Assembly: GCA_016648135.1 (NCBI GenBank) | Contig: JADDOH010000176.1 | Span: 62,001-126,000, forward strand | DNA: 64,000 bases | DNA from: Agrypnia vestita | Taxonomy: Eukaryota > Arthropoda > Insecta > Trichoptera > Phryganeidae | Direction: 5' to 3' | Part shown: positions 13,201-27,800 of the stretch, piece after piece | How the letters are laid out: the number at the start of each line of letters is the position of its first letter | Position numbering within the stretch: position 1 is the first letter of the stretch | Translations under genes and position numbers: made by a program | Notes under the pieces: model-generated | The model's input: only the letters and a program-made list of their open reading frames with translations | Told to the model about the DNA's origin: nothing | The model's database searches: none

Positions 13201-15782
13201 GATAGTTCAACATGTAATGATAGTTCAACAAAAAAGAAATCGTAAATATTGAATAAAAAATACAAACTTTGATATTGCATAATATCTCCATAACTACTGA
13301 TATTAGGTTATTATTTAGTTATGGTTCAAACATTTTCAACTCATAATAAAGTCAGGAATACACCTGTAAAGTATTGTGGACTAGCTCCGTTACACCTTGT
13401 ATATATAATATGACTAACAAGTGATTTATGTGGTGGAATCTATCTTCAATTTTACACGGTAGTCTCTGGAACATATTCCCCGTGCAAAAAGAGAATTGGG
13501 TGTAAACTTCTTTCCATTTTAAAAAGACAATCAAATTAGTATGTGTAAGCCGTGCGTGCGAGGCACGTTGCTTATACCCGTAAACACCGACACAATAAAA
13601 CAATGTGCGTCGTATGCATGGCTAACACATACTAATTCGATTGTCTTTCTTAAATGGGAACTGCACATGTACTATTATTATTTGTAATAATCAATTTGCT
13701 GACTCACTTGTCTTAGCACAGTGTTCATACTGTTCATGTAGAGTACAGGATACTTCTCCGACACATCTTCTATATTATACAGGGCTGGCATTCTCCCCAT
13801 GATGTCCATCACCAGTTCCACAATGCCCCCCTCCGCACCCTCTCCTGCCGCTCCTGCTGTGATCTGAGTTTGGGTCAACAGGGTGCCAAACAGCAACTAA
13901 AATATGTGAAAGCATTTTGTTCAAAGTTTCCTTTAATTTTGTTTCTGTGCAGGCCATTGACTTACATACATATACATTCAGAATAAATAATGTGCAAACA
14001 AATCACATTTTTTGTATATGTTACAGCGAATTTGCATTTTTAGTGAGACTATACTTTCACTAGTAAAAATGTACTTTTCCCGGTCGGGCAGAGTGGGGGC
14101 AGTGAAAACATCTAAATCAACGAATTCTCAGATTCACTACACATAATCCGTGAAAATACATTACTCAAAGCATAGACAATATATCGGTGAAACCATCAAT
14201 TTGTACACGTAATTCTTAAAGCGTAGAAAGTATAAAGGCGGCACTACACTAGACGATTTTTATTCATTTTGCGGTCCTATTTTAACTCCTAAATTAAAAT
14301 AGGACAGCGGCACCGCAAAACGAATACGAATCGCGAAGTAAGGTGTCGGCTGAAAGATCGCGCACTCGGGTTTTTTATGATATCTGACGACTGCCGGAAC
14401 AAAACGAGGTTATGTCACCATGTAAATATTGGGGGGTTAAGGGAAAATTTTTATTAATGAATATGTATTTTGTCAATTAAGTTTATTAAATATGTTTTTT
14501 TTATAACAATACAACAAAAGTTTATTTCTTACAAATATAGAAACATAAATAAACATACACCCGGTATTATTAATTTTAAATGAACCTTTAAAAGTGCGTC
14601 AAGTAACAAACACTCGATGCGAAAAATACAAAAATCAAAGAGATTCTAAGTCATCATTTACGTTTGAATTCATTCAGATTCTTCCGCATTTCCAATTTTC
14701 TATCTTTTTATCAAAAATGTGTCTAATGTCGTTTGCGTTTCTTGTTTGCGCACGTGTAAGCACGGGTGGTAGACGTACAACATAAAGTGCGCGGTTTTTA
14801 AGTTCGCAAACTTACTCGGCTCGACGTCGGTGACAGACGTGAAGCTTGCTCGCACCGTATCATTTTTATGAGTTTAATCGACTGTCTTTTGAATTATAAG
14901 ATGATCAGAATTTCGTAAGTGTTCGCGATTAAAATTTTAAAAATATATTACGTTTTAGTTACCTACCTAAACTAATCATTGAATATCAAAGACCAGTCCA
15001 GAAGTGTGACAGTTCGAGAAACAGAACTATCGCCACAGAATAGAGAATATGCTATCGCTCAAAGGATAAAAATTAGAAATACTGTCGCTTTGTGATGACT
15101 TTGGACTAGACTAGTGTAGAATGAGACACAAAACGCAAAATAAATTTTGAAAAACAAGGTCCATGTGCCATTAGAATCTTGTTATAAAATCATATAATGA
15201 AGAATTGGTGCAGACGAAACTTTCAACACTTCAAAATGACTATTTTAATAATATCCGTTACCTACATAATGTTGATTTGCACAGAAGAAATTAATAATGC
15301 AGTAAGAACCTTGTTCACGCAATGACTTATTAAATTGTTATTCAAGGCCCGGTTGTTTCAATTTGGATAAATAAAAGTTCGTTTAAAAGCATAGATTTTT
15401 ACGGAAACGGATTTCAGACTTGTCAAATTTAATTTTTGACAGTTCGGAAACCAATAAATTCACTAGTAAGTGCAAGTTAAAATATTGTATTCATTTCTAT
15501 TGGTGAAAAACTCTTTGAATATGATAAGAATGACCTTGAATATACTTTCTCTAAAATGCCAGTGAATGATGGACTCACTAGAAAATCAGATTCACTGTAA
15601 CACTATTGCTAGTGGTAATCGGATCAGCAACTTTATAAATATAAAAACATATATGTAAATCAAATGCTCATAAAAGCAATTGATATGTTCTTGTGGATCC
15701 ATTGTATATTTTCCTAAAAACATACAATGCGGGCAGTGAAATAAGCATAACAAGTAAACTGATAATTTAACTACTTACTAAT

Positions 15783-15815
<33 letters not shown>

Positions 15816-18800
15816 GAAACCCGTGTTTCCCTACCCGCCGACTTTTCTCTACAACCACCCACCGATGGTTATGGTGGTGTATAAATAGCCCATGGTGTCA
15901 CATCGAAAATATGTGAGTTTGGTGGGGGTGGCTGAGCGTGGGTGGGAGTGGGTGACGAAAATGTGCTTTCTGGCACATTGTTTTGTTATGGGAAGGCCGG
16001 AAATGCTTCAGATTGTTTCAAAATAGGCATGCCGACTGTGTCGGTGAGTCTAGAAATGAAATGAGTAGAAGTAAAGGTTCTGGAAAAACCTGCTCTAGAA
16101 AGTTCTGGAAGGAGAAGGTTCTAGAAAATTCCCGAAAGTTCTATAAGGTTCTAAACTGAGTGGCGGAATGTGTCGGTGTGTCTAGAAGGTGCCTGTACAT
16201 TCAATAAATTTCTTGAAAGTTCTGGAAGGAGAATGTTCTAGAAGATTCGCGAAAGTTATATGACGATTCAAACAGTGTACTAAAAATCTACGCATGCGAA
16301 GCCGCGCGGGCTCAGCTAGTGTAATCTTATGCTACTAGTTTATGTTTTGTCTTAAGCTGTGGTACTTTCTAATGGTCCTTAGAATGCGAAGGTATTTTTT
16401 AAGGTTATACTATACAAAAGAAGGGAAGAAAAATAATTTATTTTGAAATTATAATTACATAAATAAAGGTTTCACCATACTTTTTTACGTTCCTTTCACG
16501 TTAAACAAAGTTATTTTTTATGCCATAGGAGTGCCACAGAATTGCTATTAGAGCAGTATGGTTAAATCAATAGGTACCTACTTATGGAATTTTATAAAAG
16601 TAATTAAAAATTAACATTTAAGTGATGTTCTTAGGTTTTTACAGCCATTCAGAATCCAGCCGGAAAGGTAAAAATATGGCAGAATGTACCAGAAAACTAA
16701 ACCAGAAAAAAACATTTTAATGGTTTACTTACAGCTCCAGTTTCTTGGTTATCTTTTGTGATGTCTGCGTTATCGTGAAGTCCGAATACTTCGGGCATTT
16801 GTATCAAGGGCAAAGCTTTTATATGCTCTAGAATTGATGGTTGATCTAGGTGTGGAGGCATTATATATATGCCACTTGGTGAAAAGGAATACCTAAAATA
16901 AATAATCATTTAATATTTTCTTAGAGGATTTTGACCTATGGAATGAATGAATATTGATGAGTCAGACCATCACATAATAAATGCATGATGAGTACACACC
17001 ACAATCAGTAACTTTAAGAATAAATAAATGTATGAAATATATGTTATATTATTGACGGATTTGGCATCAACATTGTATAGATTATTCATGATGATCATTA
17101 AATTAGGTGAAAAACATTAGCTTTGTTACTTCTACATGAGTTTAATAATACAGGATGTCTCATAGCTAGTAGCAAAAATTTTATAGGTGGATTCCTGCCT
17201 TGATAATGAGTCGAGTGTTCGAATGTTCAAAATGAACAAGCAAATGAAATTGTTCGAAATGTTCAAGCAACCATTACCACCTAATAGTCATGGAGATGTG
17301 CAATATCAAAGTTTGCATTTTTTTTTCAATATTTCTGACTTATTTTTATGAAGAGTTGAACTATCATTGCAGTAACTTAGGGTCATGAAAAATTCATTTG
17401 CTTTAATACAAGTCAAATAAAATGATAAAATTCTAGCAAAAACTGAAAATATAATTTTTTTACAAGGTTTCTATTATTTTATCTAGCATTGTATTGAAGT
17501 GAATGATTTTTTATAATCGCTATAAGTTACTGTAGTGATAGTTCAACTTTTTGCAAAAAATAAGTCAGAAATATTGAAAAAAAATGCAAACTTTGATATT
17601 GCTTATCTACCTCCATAACTATCGATATTAGGTTATGGTTGCTTAACTCTTCTCCTCTTCTCTCAATATTTCCGTTACAACCACCCTTACACCAGTAACT
17701 TCAGGTTATTTTGTCTGTACCTTACCAATTAATTATTTGTATACTAAATTTTACATTAAAAAGTAGTCAGTTTAATACTTCACCTGTAGAGAGATTCTGT
17801 TACTCTAGAAACTTAAGTAGTAAAATATTATTAAACTCACATAGAGGTAACAAAGTTAATGTTTTTCACCAATTTAATGATCAACATATGTTATATTTGT
17901 ACTGCCTTGAAAAAAGAAATAATCTAATGGATCTTTGACAAGAATGCAGAGGTGATTAAAAGCTTTGTCACCTCCGCCATGTTAGTCATCCCAGTAAGTT
18001 AAATGAGAGCAAGCTGGACATCTTGTTACAACTTTATATGAAAATAAATATGAATGGGAACAGGCAAGATGAGTGAAACCGGACTAAACATTAATTTTTC
18101 TGACAAATGCCTGTTTTTCAAAAATTTTGTTCTTTGAAATATATTGTACTTATTAATTAAAGAAAAAATAAATAAAATGTGATACACAGTTGAACCTTGA
18201 CTTATGAGAGTAATTCGTTATGTAAACACGCTTGCATCTCGAACCAAAATTCCCTGTAGTAAATAAAGGAAATTTGTTACAAGATCTAAAAATGTTCATA
18301 GCAGAATACAAAATACATATAATCTTTTTGAAAATCTGATAAAAATTTGACACTGCATTGTCGTCAAATCTTACACTGCATTGTCGTTAATTGCTCGCCC
18401 TACTACAGCCTTATTCGGACAGTGCTTTTTTACAAAATCTTGCATTTTTCCCCACATTTTTCAGATCTCAATCTCATTCGAAGTGACGGATTTCATAGCT
18501 TCTTTTATCTCATCCTCAAACGAGTTCTCCTCTGTAGTGATACGGTGGTGCTCGTGATGCAAAGCCATTATTTCTTCAGTGATATTTTATATGAGCTCTT
18601 GAATATCGCCCCCCGCTCAACAAACAAAATTTTGCTCCACTTAACGAACCAAATACGAGTGACCAAAGCATGAGCGATATGAGAATTCTCATGTTTGGCA
18701 ATCTGTGCATGACAAACAAGACATTTATTAATTATTAATTTGCCCGTATGTCAACTCAAATTGTTTGAAAAAACTTTCCTCTTATCTCGAAATACTTGTA

Positions 18801-21800
18801 AGTCGTATTTGCATTGGAATTGGAATTCACATATATGTGTGTCGGGAGAGGAATGTATGATATACGAGTATGTGAGAGAACATGACATTTTAAAATAAAG
18901 TAAATAATTTGATTCTAACTCTGTATCTCTAAGCACATCCTCGTTATAAAATATTGAAAGTAACGATAGCAACAGTCGCCTGTCTTTGTCATCCGTGACC
19001 CTTCCTCCGTAGTTACATTCTCCGGCTAAATATGTTAAAGCTTCAAACGGAGTTTCTTCATAGTCTGTCAAAAACATCTGTAAATAAAAATTACATTCTT
19101 TTAACACACAAATACAATATATGATTATAATCAACATAACCACTCGCTTGCTCTGCATTTTAACAAATATAGTTCGGATTGCACCGGAACAACCGGCGGG
19201 CTGCACCACACATATCAAGGATACACCATAATTACTTTTTTAATATTTTCTATGTAAGTGTACAAGGATAATTTATTGTTTGTCATAGAAAAAAAAAAGA
19301 CAACATGAATTTTTTATTTATTTTTTATTCTTACCATGATCAGTTTTTTTAAATCTTTAATTGCATAAAGGATTTTTTTATGCGCAATTGCTTGACTGCT
19401 TAAGCCTAGTGTTTTGGACCGGGGCAAGCAAGTGGTTGTAAGTATATTGCTTATTGAATTCCATTAAATAATTTAAAGATATCAATATATCAAACAAATT
19501 AATTGTAATAGTGAAAATACCTGCAGTTGCATGACGCTGATTCTCAAGTCAGATTCATTGAATTCATAGGGAATATTCCATCCAAGAGGACCAAACTTCT
19601 TCCTTTCTTGAATGAGTGCATGGAAGAAACATAGTGAGTACAGCAGACGCCGCCAGGGGTCGGTGCGGGGGCATTTTTCATAAAAGTCTATATCAGAAAT
19701 AGGATCCGATGTGTAGGATCGATATAGATTGTTTTTGAGCCCTTTTGGTGCCTCGTTTGTCATTTTGACACCTAAAATATGTTACTTTTATTCTCACCGT
19801 AGGTTATTATTATTATTGATAATATCACTGTCTCTCTTTTTTTGCAATTTGCAATAAAAAAATCATTGTATTCCATGAAGACATTCATGTTGAAAATTTA
19901 AAACAGTACCATTTTGCAGCACAGACACTGGAAATGTCCTAGAAGGATAGCTGGTCAGCCAGCATCTGAAGTCGACATGTGTTGACTGTGGTATAATAAC
20001 TTCGGAGCACAAACGGTCCAGCTCACCCATCCAACTATCCACCAAGTGACAGTTCTGAAGCACAACCCAACCACCTGATTCAATACCACGATGTATCATT
20101 GCTGAAGCTATTGGTCCCTGTAATATAAATTGTTTTAAAATTATTGATTTTTGTGTCACTGATGACACAATGTACAGACAATAGATTATAACTTATTTTA
20201 AAATTTTTGATATTAGTAAAATATGTACATAACACAATCAAACATTATAAATAATAACCACAGATATGAAAATAGGACAAAATTTTGGGCCTCTCAAAAA
20301 TGTTTGCTTTTGTCGTTTAAGAGGAGTAATTAAAGTATTTAGGACTCTTACCTGACCTTGACCCAAGGAAATAGTTTCTAAACTGACAACATTTTTCTCT
20401 CCTGCAAACTTGACGAGCCCAGCCATTGGATCCGATCCTGCAGATAATATGAAGACCAGGGGAGAACAGCAGTTGCTGTCATTGAAAGACTCTTCCAAAT
20501 TAAATGGTGGTGGTTCTATATATGAGTGACCCAACTCTGTCACTACAAACTGTTGGACCATCGGGGTAATTTTATCAGGACGTACACATCTATTAAACAA
20601 GACACAGTTATTGTTCTTTGTATAATCTTGTAAATGTACAATCTTCAAAACCGTATGAGTTTGGATGGATCAGTGCTATTGTCCTTTTAGCATATCAAAG
20701 ATTCATACAACAGATCGGTGCTACAACATTATAATTTCTTCTTCAAAAATAGCAAATTAATTTTGTGATGATATTATTAATATATTAGGTCCTTACATAT
20801 GAAATTGGCGTTTTGCCGTACTGGCAAATTTGATCTCAAATATCTTCTCTTTGGTTAGGAATTCCAAATCCAAATTTATACATCTATTTACTCATGTATT
20901 TGTGTTTTGAAAATTATAATTCATTTGTTTTTTCCTCAATTGTTTTTTTCTTTGCGTCACTCAGTTTACAAAATGAAAAACTTGAAATATCGCGTTATTT
21001 ACGAGTACGAGTTCCACCGTGGCACCAGTGCTGCAGAAACGGCTCGAAGGATTAATGATGTGTATGGCGACGGTGCCGCAAAAGAAAACACAGTGCGTTT
21101 TTGGTTCCAACGTTTTCGTTCTGGAAATTTCGACCTGCAGAACAAGCCCCGTGGACGGCCGGAGACCAAAGTTGATAATGAAGAATTGAAGGCTATTGTG
21201 GAAGCGGATCCATCGCAAACCACATCCGAGTTAGCTGCAGGCTGCGGTGTTAGTGATAAAACTGTTTTAATCCACTTGAAGCAAATTGGTAAGGTGAAAA
21301 AGCTTGAAAGGTGGGTACCTCACGAATTGAGTGAAGCAAATCAACAAACGCGCGTTGACTGCTGCGTTGCATTACTCAACCGGCACAATAATGAAGGGAT
21401 TTTAAATCGAATCATTACCTGTGATGAAAAGTGGATCCTGTACGATAATCGGAAGCGCTCATCGCAATGGCTGAACCCTGCCGAACCAGCCAAACCATGC
21501 CCCAAGCGAAAATTGACTCCAAAAAAGTTACTTGTGAGCGTTTGGTGGACTAGTGCTGGTGTCGTTCACTACAGCTTTCTTAAATCTGGCCAGACGATTA
21601 CGGCAGATGTCTATTGTCAGCAACTGCAAACCATGATGGAAAAACTAGCTGCTAAACAACCGAGGCTGGTTAATCGCTCTAGGCCACTGCTGCTTCATGA
21701 TAACGCTAGACCACACACTGCACAACAGACGGCTACCAAATTAGAGGAGCTTCAATTGGAATGTCTAAGACATCCACCGTACTCTCCGGACCTTGCCCCA

Positions 21801-24800
21801 ACAGATTACCATTTTTTTCGAAATTTGGATAACTTCTTGCAAAGGAAAAAATTCAACTCCGATGGGGCAGTCCAAACCGCCTTCAAAGATTTTATTGATT
21901 CCCGTCCGAATGGTTTTTTTAGTAAAGGGATCGATGAAATACCTATGAGATGGCAAAAGTGCATAGATAGCAATGGTACATACTTTGATTAAATAAATAT
22001 ATTATAATAAAAAAAAATCGGCTTTATGTTCCTCCCATACTAAACGCCAATTTCATATGTAAGGACCTAATAATTAATAAAATAAACTTAGTTTTACCAC
22101 TTTTTCACACTTTTCAAAAAAGTGGTGAAAACTAAGTTTATTTTATTAATTATACGAATACGAATATTCGTATTCGCCGAATAGTAGATATTTACTGAAT
22201 ATTCGTATTCGCTGAATACCATCACGAATATTAAAAACAAACTATCTATTTATAACTGAATGCAACGCAAATTACGGTTTGATTGTCCACCGTGTATCTG
22301 AACACACCTACGCACTCTATTATCGGTGATTCCCCTAACATTGAATGAATGGATGTATTGAGTTCTCAAGTTGTCAATTGTTACTTGTTTCACAACATAA
22401 CATGAGTTCTTTCTTATACATAGTTTCGTTAGGTTATTAATAAGGTTAGGTGCTCATTTCATGTAGTTTTTGTTTTGTAATACATATTGTTCATTCCATT
22501 TTATTTCTGTTGTGTGTAAAAGTATGTATGTATATGTGTACTCTCATAAAACAATTTCAAATTAAATCTAATAACATGACCTCTCGTAAGCGTGAAAAAA
22601 GAGATATTTATTTTCGACCGCTGGGAAAAAGAAATGTTGTGTTTTTGAACATTTGCCAGTGGTAAATTTTAATTATTAAATCTCTTAGTAAAGAAGGAAC
22701 AGTGGCGTATTATTTATTACCTTGTTGAATTATTCATATTCGTATTCGCCGAATAGTAGGCTTGATATTTCGTATTCGTGAAAGTAGTATTCGTTGTATC
22801 ACTAATTATAAGGGTCCTAACAGGGTTAAAAAACTTTGATATTATATATAACCAAAATGCAATCTCGCAAGTTTGTGGATTTAAAAAAATAGTAATACCT
22901 GAGTAAAATAAGTCGCACTAAACCTTTAGCTTGCTGGAACGGGTCAGGAAAATGAATTAAGTGTGGATTTGTATTATCATAATAAGCCTTCCATTCTTGG
23001 ATATTTTTTACAAATGTCGACCTGAAGTTATCCATACTGTGAATGATAAATTATTTAAAAGATTAATTATTACAACAAAAGTATGTTTACTATTGTGTCA
23101 CAATATTAAAATACCATTTACCCGGGCAAAGCTGAAGCTCTCACAACTTCCGACCAAGATTTATCGGAGAGCCATTCTGGTGCTGGATTTGGAAAGGGGT
23201 TTTCTAAAGTTACTCCGCCCGTTAATAAAAATGCCAGCAACTCCTCATTCACTTTTCCCTATAATTCACATAAAAATATGTACCTACATAATGTGAAATC
23301 ATGATTTCAATCACTTTCTTAAAGCGTTTGGTAGAGTTAGACATGACAAAATTATTCAAATCCTGAGAGATTATAAAGATATAAGAATAATAGGTAATCT
23401 ATATTGGAACCAAAAAGCAGCAGTAATAGTAGAACAATGTTTAACAGACGAAGTAGAAATAAAGAAAGGCGTGCGACAGGGATGCATTCTTTCGCCCATG
23501 CTGTTCAGCTTATTCAGAAGAAATATTCAATGAAGCTCTGCATGAAGCTACTCAAGGACTTGTTATAAATGGAAAGATTCTGAACAACCTGCGTTATGCA
23601 GATGATACGGTACTTCTAACAATTTGAGCATCTATAACTTCTGCTGAATCAAGTAGTGAAGACGTGAAAATTTTGGGTTTGAATTTAATACAACTAAACA
23701 AAATACACGCTCATAAGAAAAATAATGCAGATGGCTATGAAAGTATTTATATTGCTGGAATGAAACTAGAGAAGGTACAGAGTATTGTATACTTGGGCTG
23801 CAAATGAAAGATGGGATGCTTTTTGGTTGAAATAAAATGTCGCATTGTGCTTGTGCAACCTTGATCCGTATGAAAAAGATGTTCTGCAGTCATAATCTCA
23901 ACCTTTGATTATGTACGCAAATAGTCAGATATTATGTATTTTTAGTATTATTTTATGGAATGGAAGCATGGACGCTTACTGAAGAATTGATAAGGCGACT
24001 TGAGGCATTCGAGATGTGAATCTACAGAGTAATACACAAAATAAGCTGGATGGACAGATTTATGAATGAAGATGTTATGGTACGGATGAATAAAGAAAAA
24101 TTAATTATTAAAATCTGAAATCTTCAATATCTCGGACAGCTGAAAAACCTGAGACAGTGGTTTGGCCAGTCTGCTGTCAAGCTGTTCTGGGCCGTAGTAA
24201 AAAAAATCTTATAGCCAATATCGGTTGAACGGATAGGGCACTAAAAAATAAAGAAATGATTCACTGCAAGTACGGAATTTACGAGTTTAAAACAGTTACC
24301 TGTGATCTTAATATTCCTAATGTGAGGACAAATGAGAATATCAGTTTATCCTTTTCAAATAGACTGCGGCATACATTGTTGTAGATGCTTTTGGTAAAAT
24401 AACTGTTCAATCCTTCTAATCTCTGGTTTAAAACATTACTTTTTGGAGCATTGGTAATTGATTGATGATAGAGATTTATGAACCTAGAAATCGCAAAATA
24501 AATTCAATAAAATCTAGTTAAGTGCCGTCATTTATAGCTTTGTGATATATAATATGGTTGACATGGACACTTTGCGGCCACGCCCAGTGTTTCTGTAAAA
24601 CCTTTTTTGTTGGTGTAAAAAGTATATTCTTTCGAAAAAAAAACAAGATTGCCTAACACAATACTACTAACATAAACAAATACCTAATTAAACATGTTCT
24701 TAAAGTATCTTAGCCCACTCAGCCGTTGCCAGTTACATGATACGTGTCAATATTACCATACATTTATGTGCTTCGGCTTAAGTGTACAACACCATATGAT

Positions 24801-27800
24801 GACACATGTTGGTGGTGGCATTTCTGGAGTAATATAATGTAGGATTATTAAGTTTATTACAGTTTGTTTTTATTATGTTTGTTTACAGAAATTTTTTTGA
24901 ATTACGTATGCATATCGTATGCTAATGCACATAGATCCTCATTTATTACCAGCACATTGGAGAAGAGTCAGCCTACTGTTGTGTTTATGTGTATATCCCT
25001 TTCCACCCAGATTAATACGATCGTGCGTTCACATTAAAAAATATTTCTCGCTAACTTAACCGTTTTTCGGGTTCAAACAGGCCTGCAATAACTATGCGTA
25101 CACTACGCGTGGAGCTGGCTCCATGCTTAGTGTACGCACGATCATTGCAGGCCGGTTTGACCCCCAAAAAACGGTTAAGTTAGCGAGAAATATTTTTATA
25201 ATATGAACTCATGATCGTATCAATCTGGGTGGAAAGGGATATTATATTTATACATAATAGAATTTAAAAATTATATTTTAGTTTTTGGAAGATATTAATT
25301 GACATGTTTGCCATTGCAAAAAATAATTATATACCTATTTGTATGTAAGGTATAGGGAAGCAAAATTATCATCACAGAAATAAATAAATTTCAGTATATA
25401 ATATATTGTAATATAAATATGTATATGTATTAGCTTAATTTGACTTTCTTGTGGCGCTCGTAGCCTAGTAGGCATGACAGTGGTTTCTCACGCCGAGGGT
25501 TTTGGGTTTGATTCCTGGTGAGATCACAATATCACAAGTCTATGTGATTTAATCAAGCTCGGGTGTTTTTGTGATGTAAAAACCTCAGTAATTGGGTCTC
25601 TTGGTCTGTTGAAGCGTTGAAAAAAAAAAATAATGAAAAAAAAATAGCTTACCAAGCGAGTGAATATTGATACATGGGATCAATGGAAGCCAATTCTGAA
25701 ATACAGAAAAATAAAACAGAGCTGTGTTTTGAAACAGGAATGTACTGGGATCTTGCTTCGTCTATCTCCAACTCCGTCACAGCCGCAATCTTCTGCTTTT
25801 CTTGAATATCTTCCGATAATACTTTACTGGATGACAGAATTCTATTTGCAGATTCATCTTCAAGGATATTTCCTTCACCAGAAAGTACCTGAATTGTGTT
25901 GAAAGTAATTGATGTTACCAGGATGTTAGATAAAATGTAAGATTAAAATGCGTAATATGTAAAAATGGAATTTAAAAATGATTTTCCATTTCACCTCAAG
26001 GATTTGATCTTCTATTTGTTTTAAAGTTTTTTTATTATTGGCTCCTTCAACAATGAGTTCATTCTTCTTCTCCTCCAGCTCTGGCCTATCCCTCGCCACC
26101 ACAATTCCTAGCAACTGATCTTGTAAGCCTTGTGGTGTAATCATAAAATTGATCAGGGTCACCTGTTCAAATTATTTTTTCCAATTAGTTTGTTGAAAAT
26201 TAATAACATAAAAACTTGGTATTCTTACATCAAAAAATGTAATTTTGATATTGCCTGCCCAACGTAAATTGGCTTGCGGCGACTTTGGAACTAAAACCGC
26301 TCCGCCCGCACCTGGCGGTAACCCCTCGCCCTGTCATTCAGTTCAAATTCGTATTTGCTCGGGAGCTGTGACATCTTGATTACCAATATACACTGAATTA
26401 TTATGTCCAAAACATCCAAAACAGTCCGGGGTGGTGCAAGAACAATTGCCAATGAAAGTTTTGCGAAGCAGAAAAAGCAAACAATGGACCGATATTACCG
26501 TTTGACAGGTTGACAGATAGAGCGGCCGCCATTACTGGATTATTTCTTTAGTGTTGCCCGACCAAATTTCAATTAAAGGCTCCGATACCGGTCACCGGAC
26601 ATTCTGTACATTATGTATTGTGTAATAAATTTACACCCAGGAAACTTCTGTTACGCAACAGGGACGCCCTCCCTTGCATGCCAATTTATACTGGTAGGTC
26701 TATAGCTATTATATTTCAAGAAGCATGAATGAATTTTTTTTAATTATCACGAAGAGAGAAAAAAAATATAAATTTTTCCTAGGATTTCCAGGAGAAATGA
26801 AATTTAATTATCACATATTAAATTACCTTAACAGCAACTTCGGGCAAGTAATGAGGGTTTCTCAATCTAGTAGTAATGTAAAATCGGAAATCTTTGTTAT
26901 ATTCAATGACATTATCTGCCAGACGAATACAGTCCATTCCTGCACTCTTGAAAATGTTCAGCACCAAGATTGGCTCCAGTACCGCATCCAGAGTCTCCAT
27001 GATATTCTCTAATATGACCGGATACCCAAATCTTATCGCTCCTTCCAAGACCCGGAGGTAGTTTGGATCAGAGAGTTTGATAACTTTCATATTATTTTGG
27101 CGCTCCATGTTTTTCACCCATTTATTTGCTTGTTCTGAAAAGAATATTAAATAAATAGGAAAAATACTGTCATTTCATAAATTTATTTCTATCACAATCT
27201 TTTCGTCTTAGATATGCATCATACATATCGCACCGCAAGTGCAAGATATCATTACCTATTTTAAATATGCATTCTGAGATAATGGAATTTATAATGTTTT
27301 GTACTCGTAATTTAAATAGTACTGTAAGCGTTAAAAGTGACATCAATGACGATCATCAACATAACAAAATATCATTTTATATACAAAATATCATTTTCAT
27401 ATTTCTTACATCAAAAATTTTAAAAGGGATATTCTTGTACTCAATTCAAAGAAAAATGCAATTGTACCACTTTTCACAGAAAAAAATTGATATTCACACA
27501 AAGATGATCCTTTAGTATGTGTAGAACTAACAATGTATATCGACATGACTTTCTTAACTAAAAAACATTTTTTTTGGAAAGGTGATCCCTAGTTAGCCCT
27601 TTACTATGTCATTAGAATCTTTCATCTCGCTAGACATTAAATGCATATTGATATGTAAGACGATGTAATTTTTTATAATGTACTTCGTTTTACCTTGTGG
27701 ATCTATCATTAAGGACCATCTTCTGGATTTGTAAACAATGATACCATTTTCAATGGAGAAGTTGTCAACTGGCAAACCACCGATGTTCCAATCTCTTATG

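Larger units (their letters stand above)
15782..16319 (+). mobile_element. Non-autonomous Helitron carrying heat-shock-element arrays
   Basis: Begins TC after an A (15781) and ends CTAG before a T (16320), the rule for Helitron insertion between A and T. The 3' end has the required short hairpin AGCC-GCGCG-GGCT (16300-16312) just before CTAG. 538 bp, no coding capacity. The 5' end holds an AT repeat (15786-15811). It sits in the dynein intron between exons 49 and 50. Confidence 0.8.

Noticed and set aside
14594..14785. 63-residue ORF
   Set aside because: No homology recognised, no supporting signals, lies in repeat-like intron DNA.
20907..20972. Upstream ATG as the mariner transposase start
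   Set aside because: It adds 22 residues without family resemblance; the ATG at 20973 gives the expected N-terminus.
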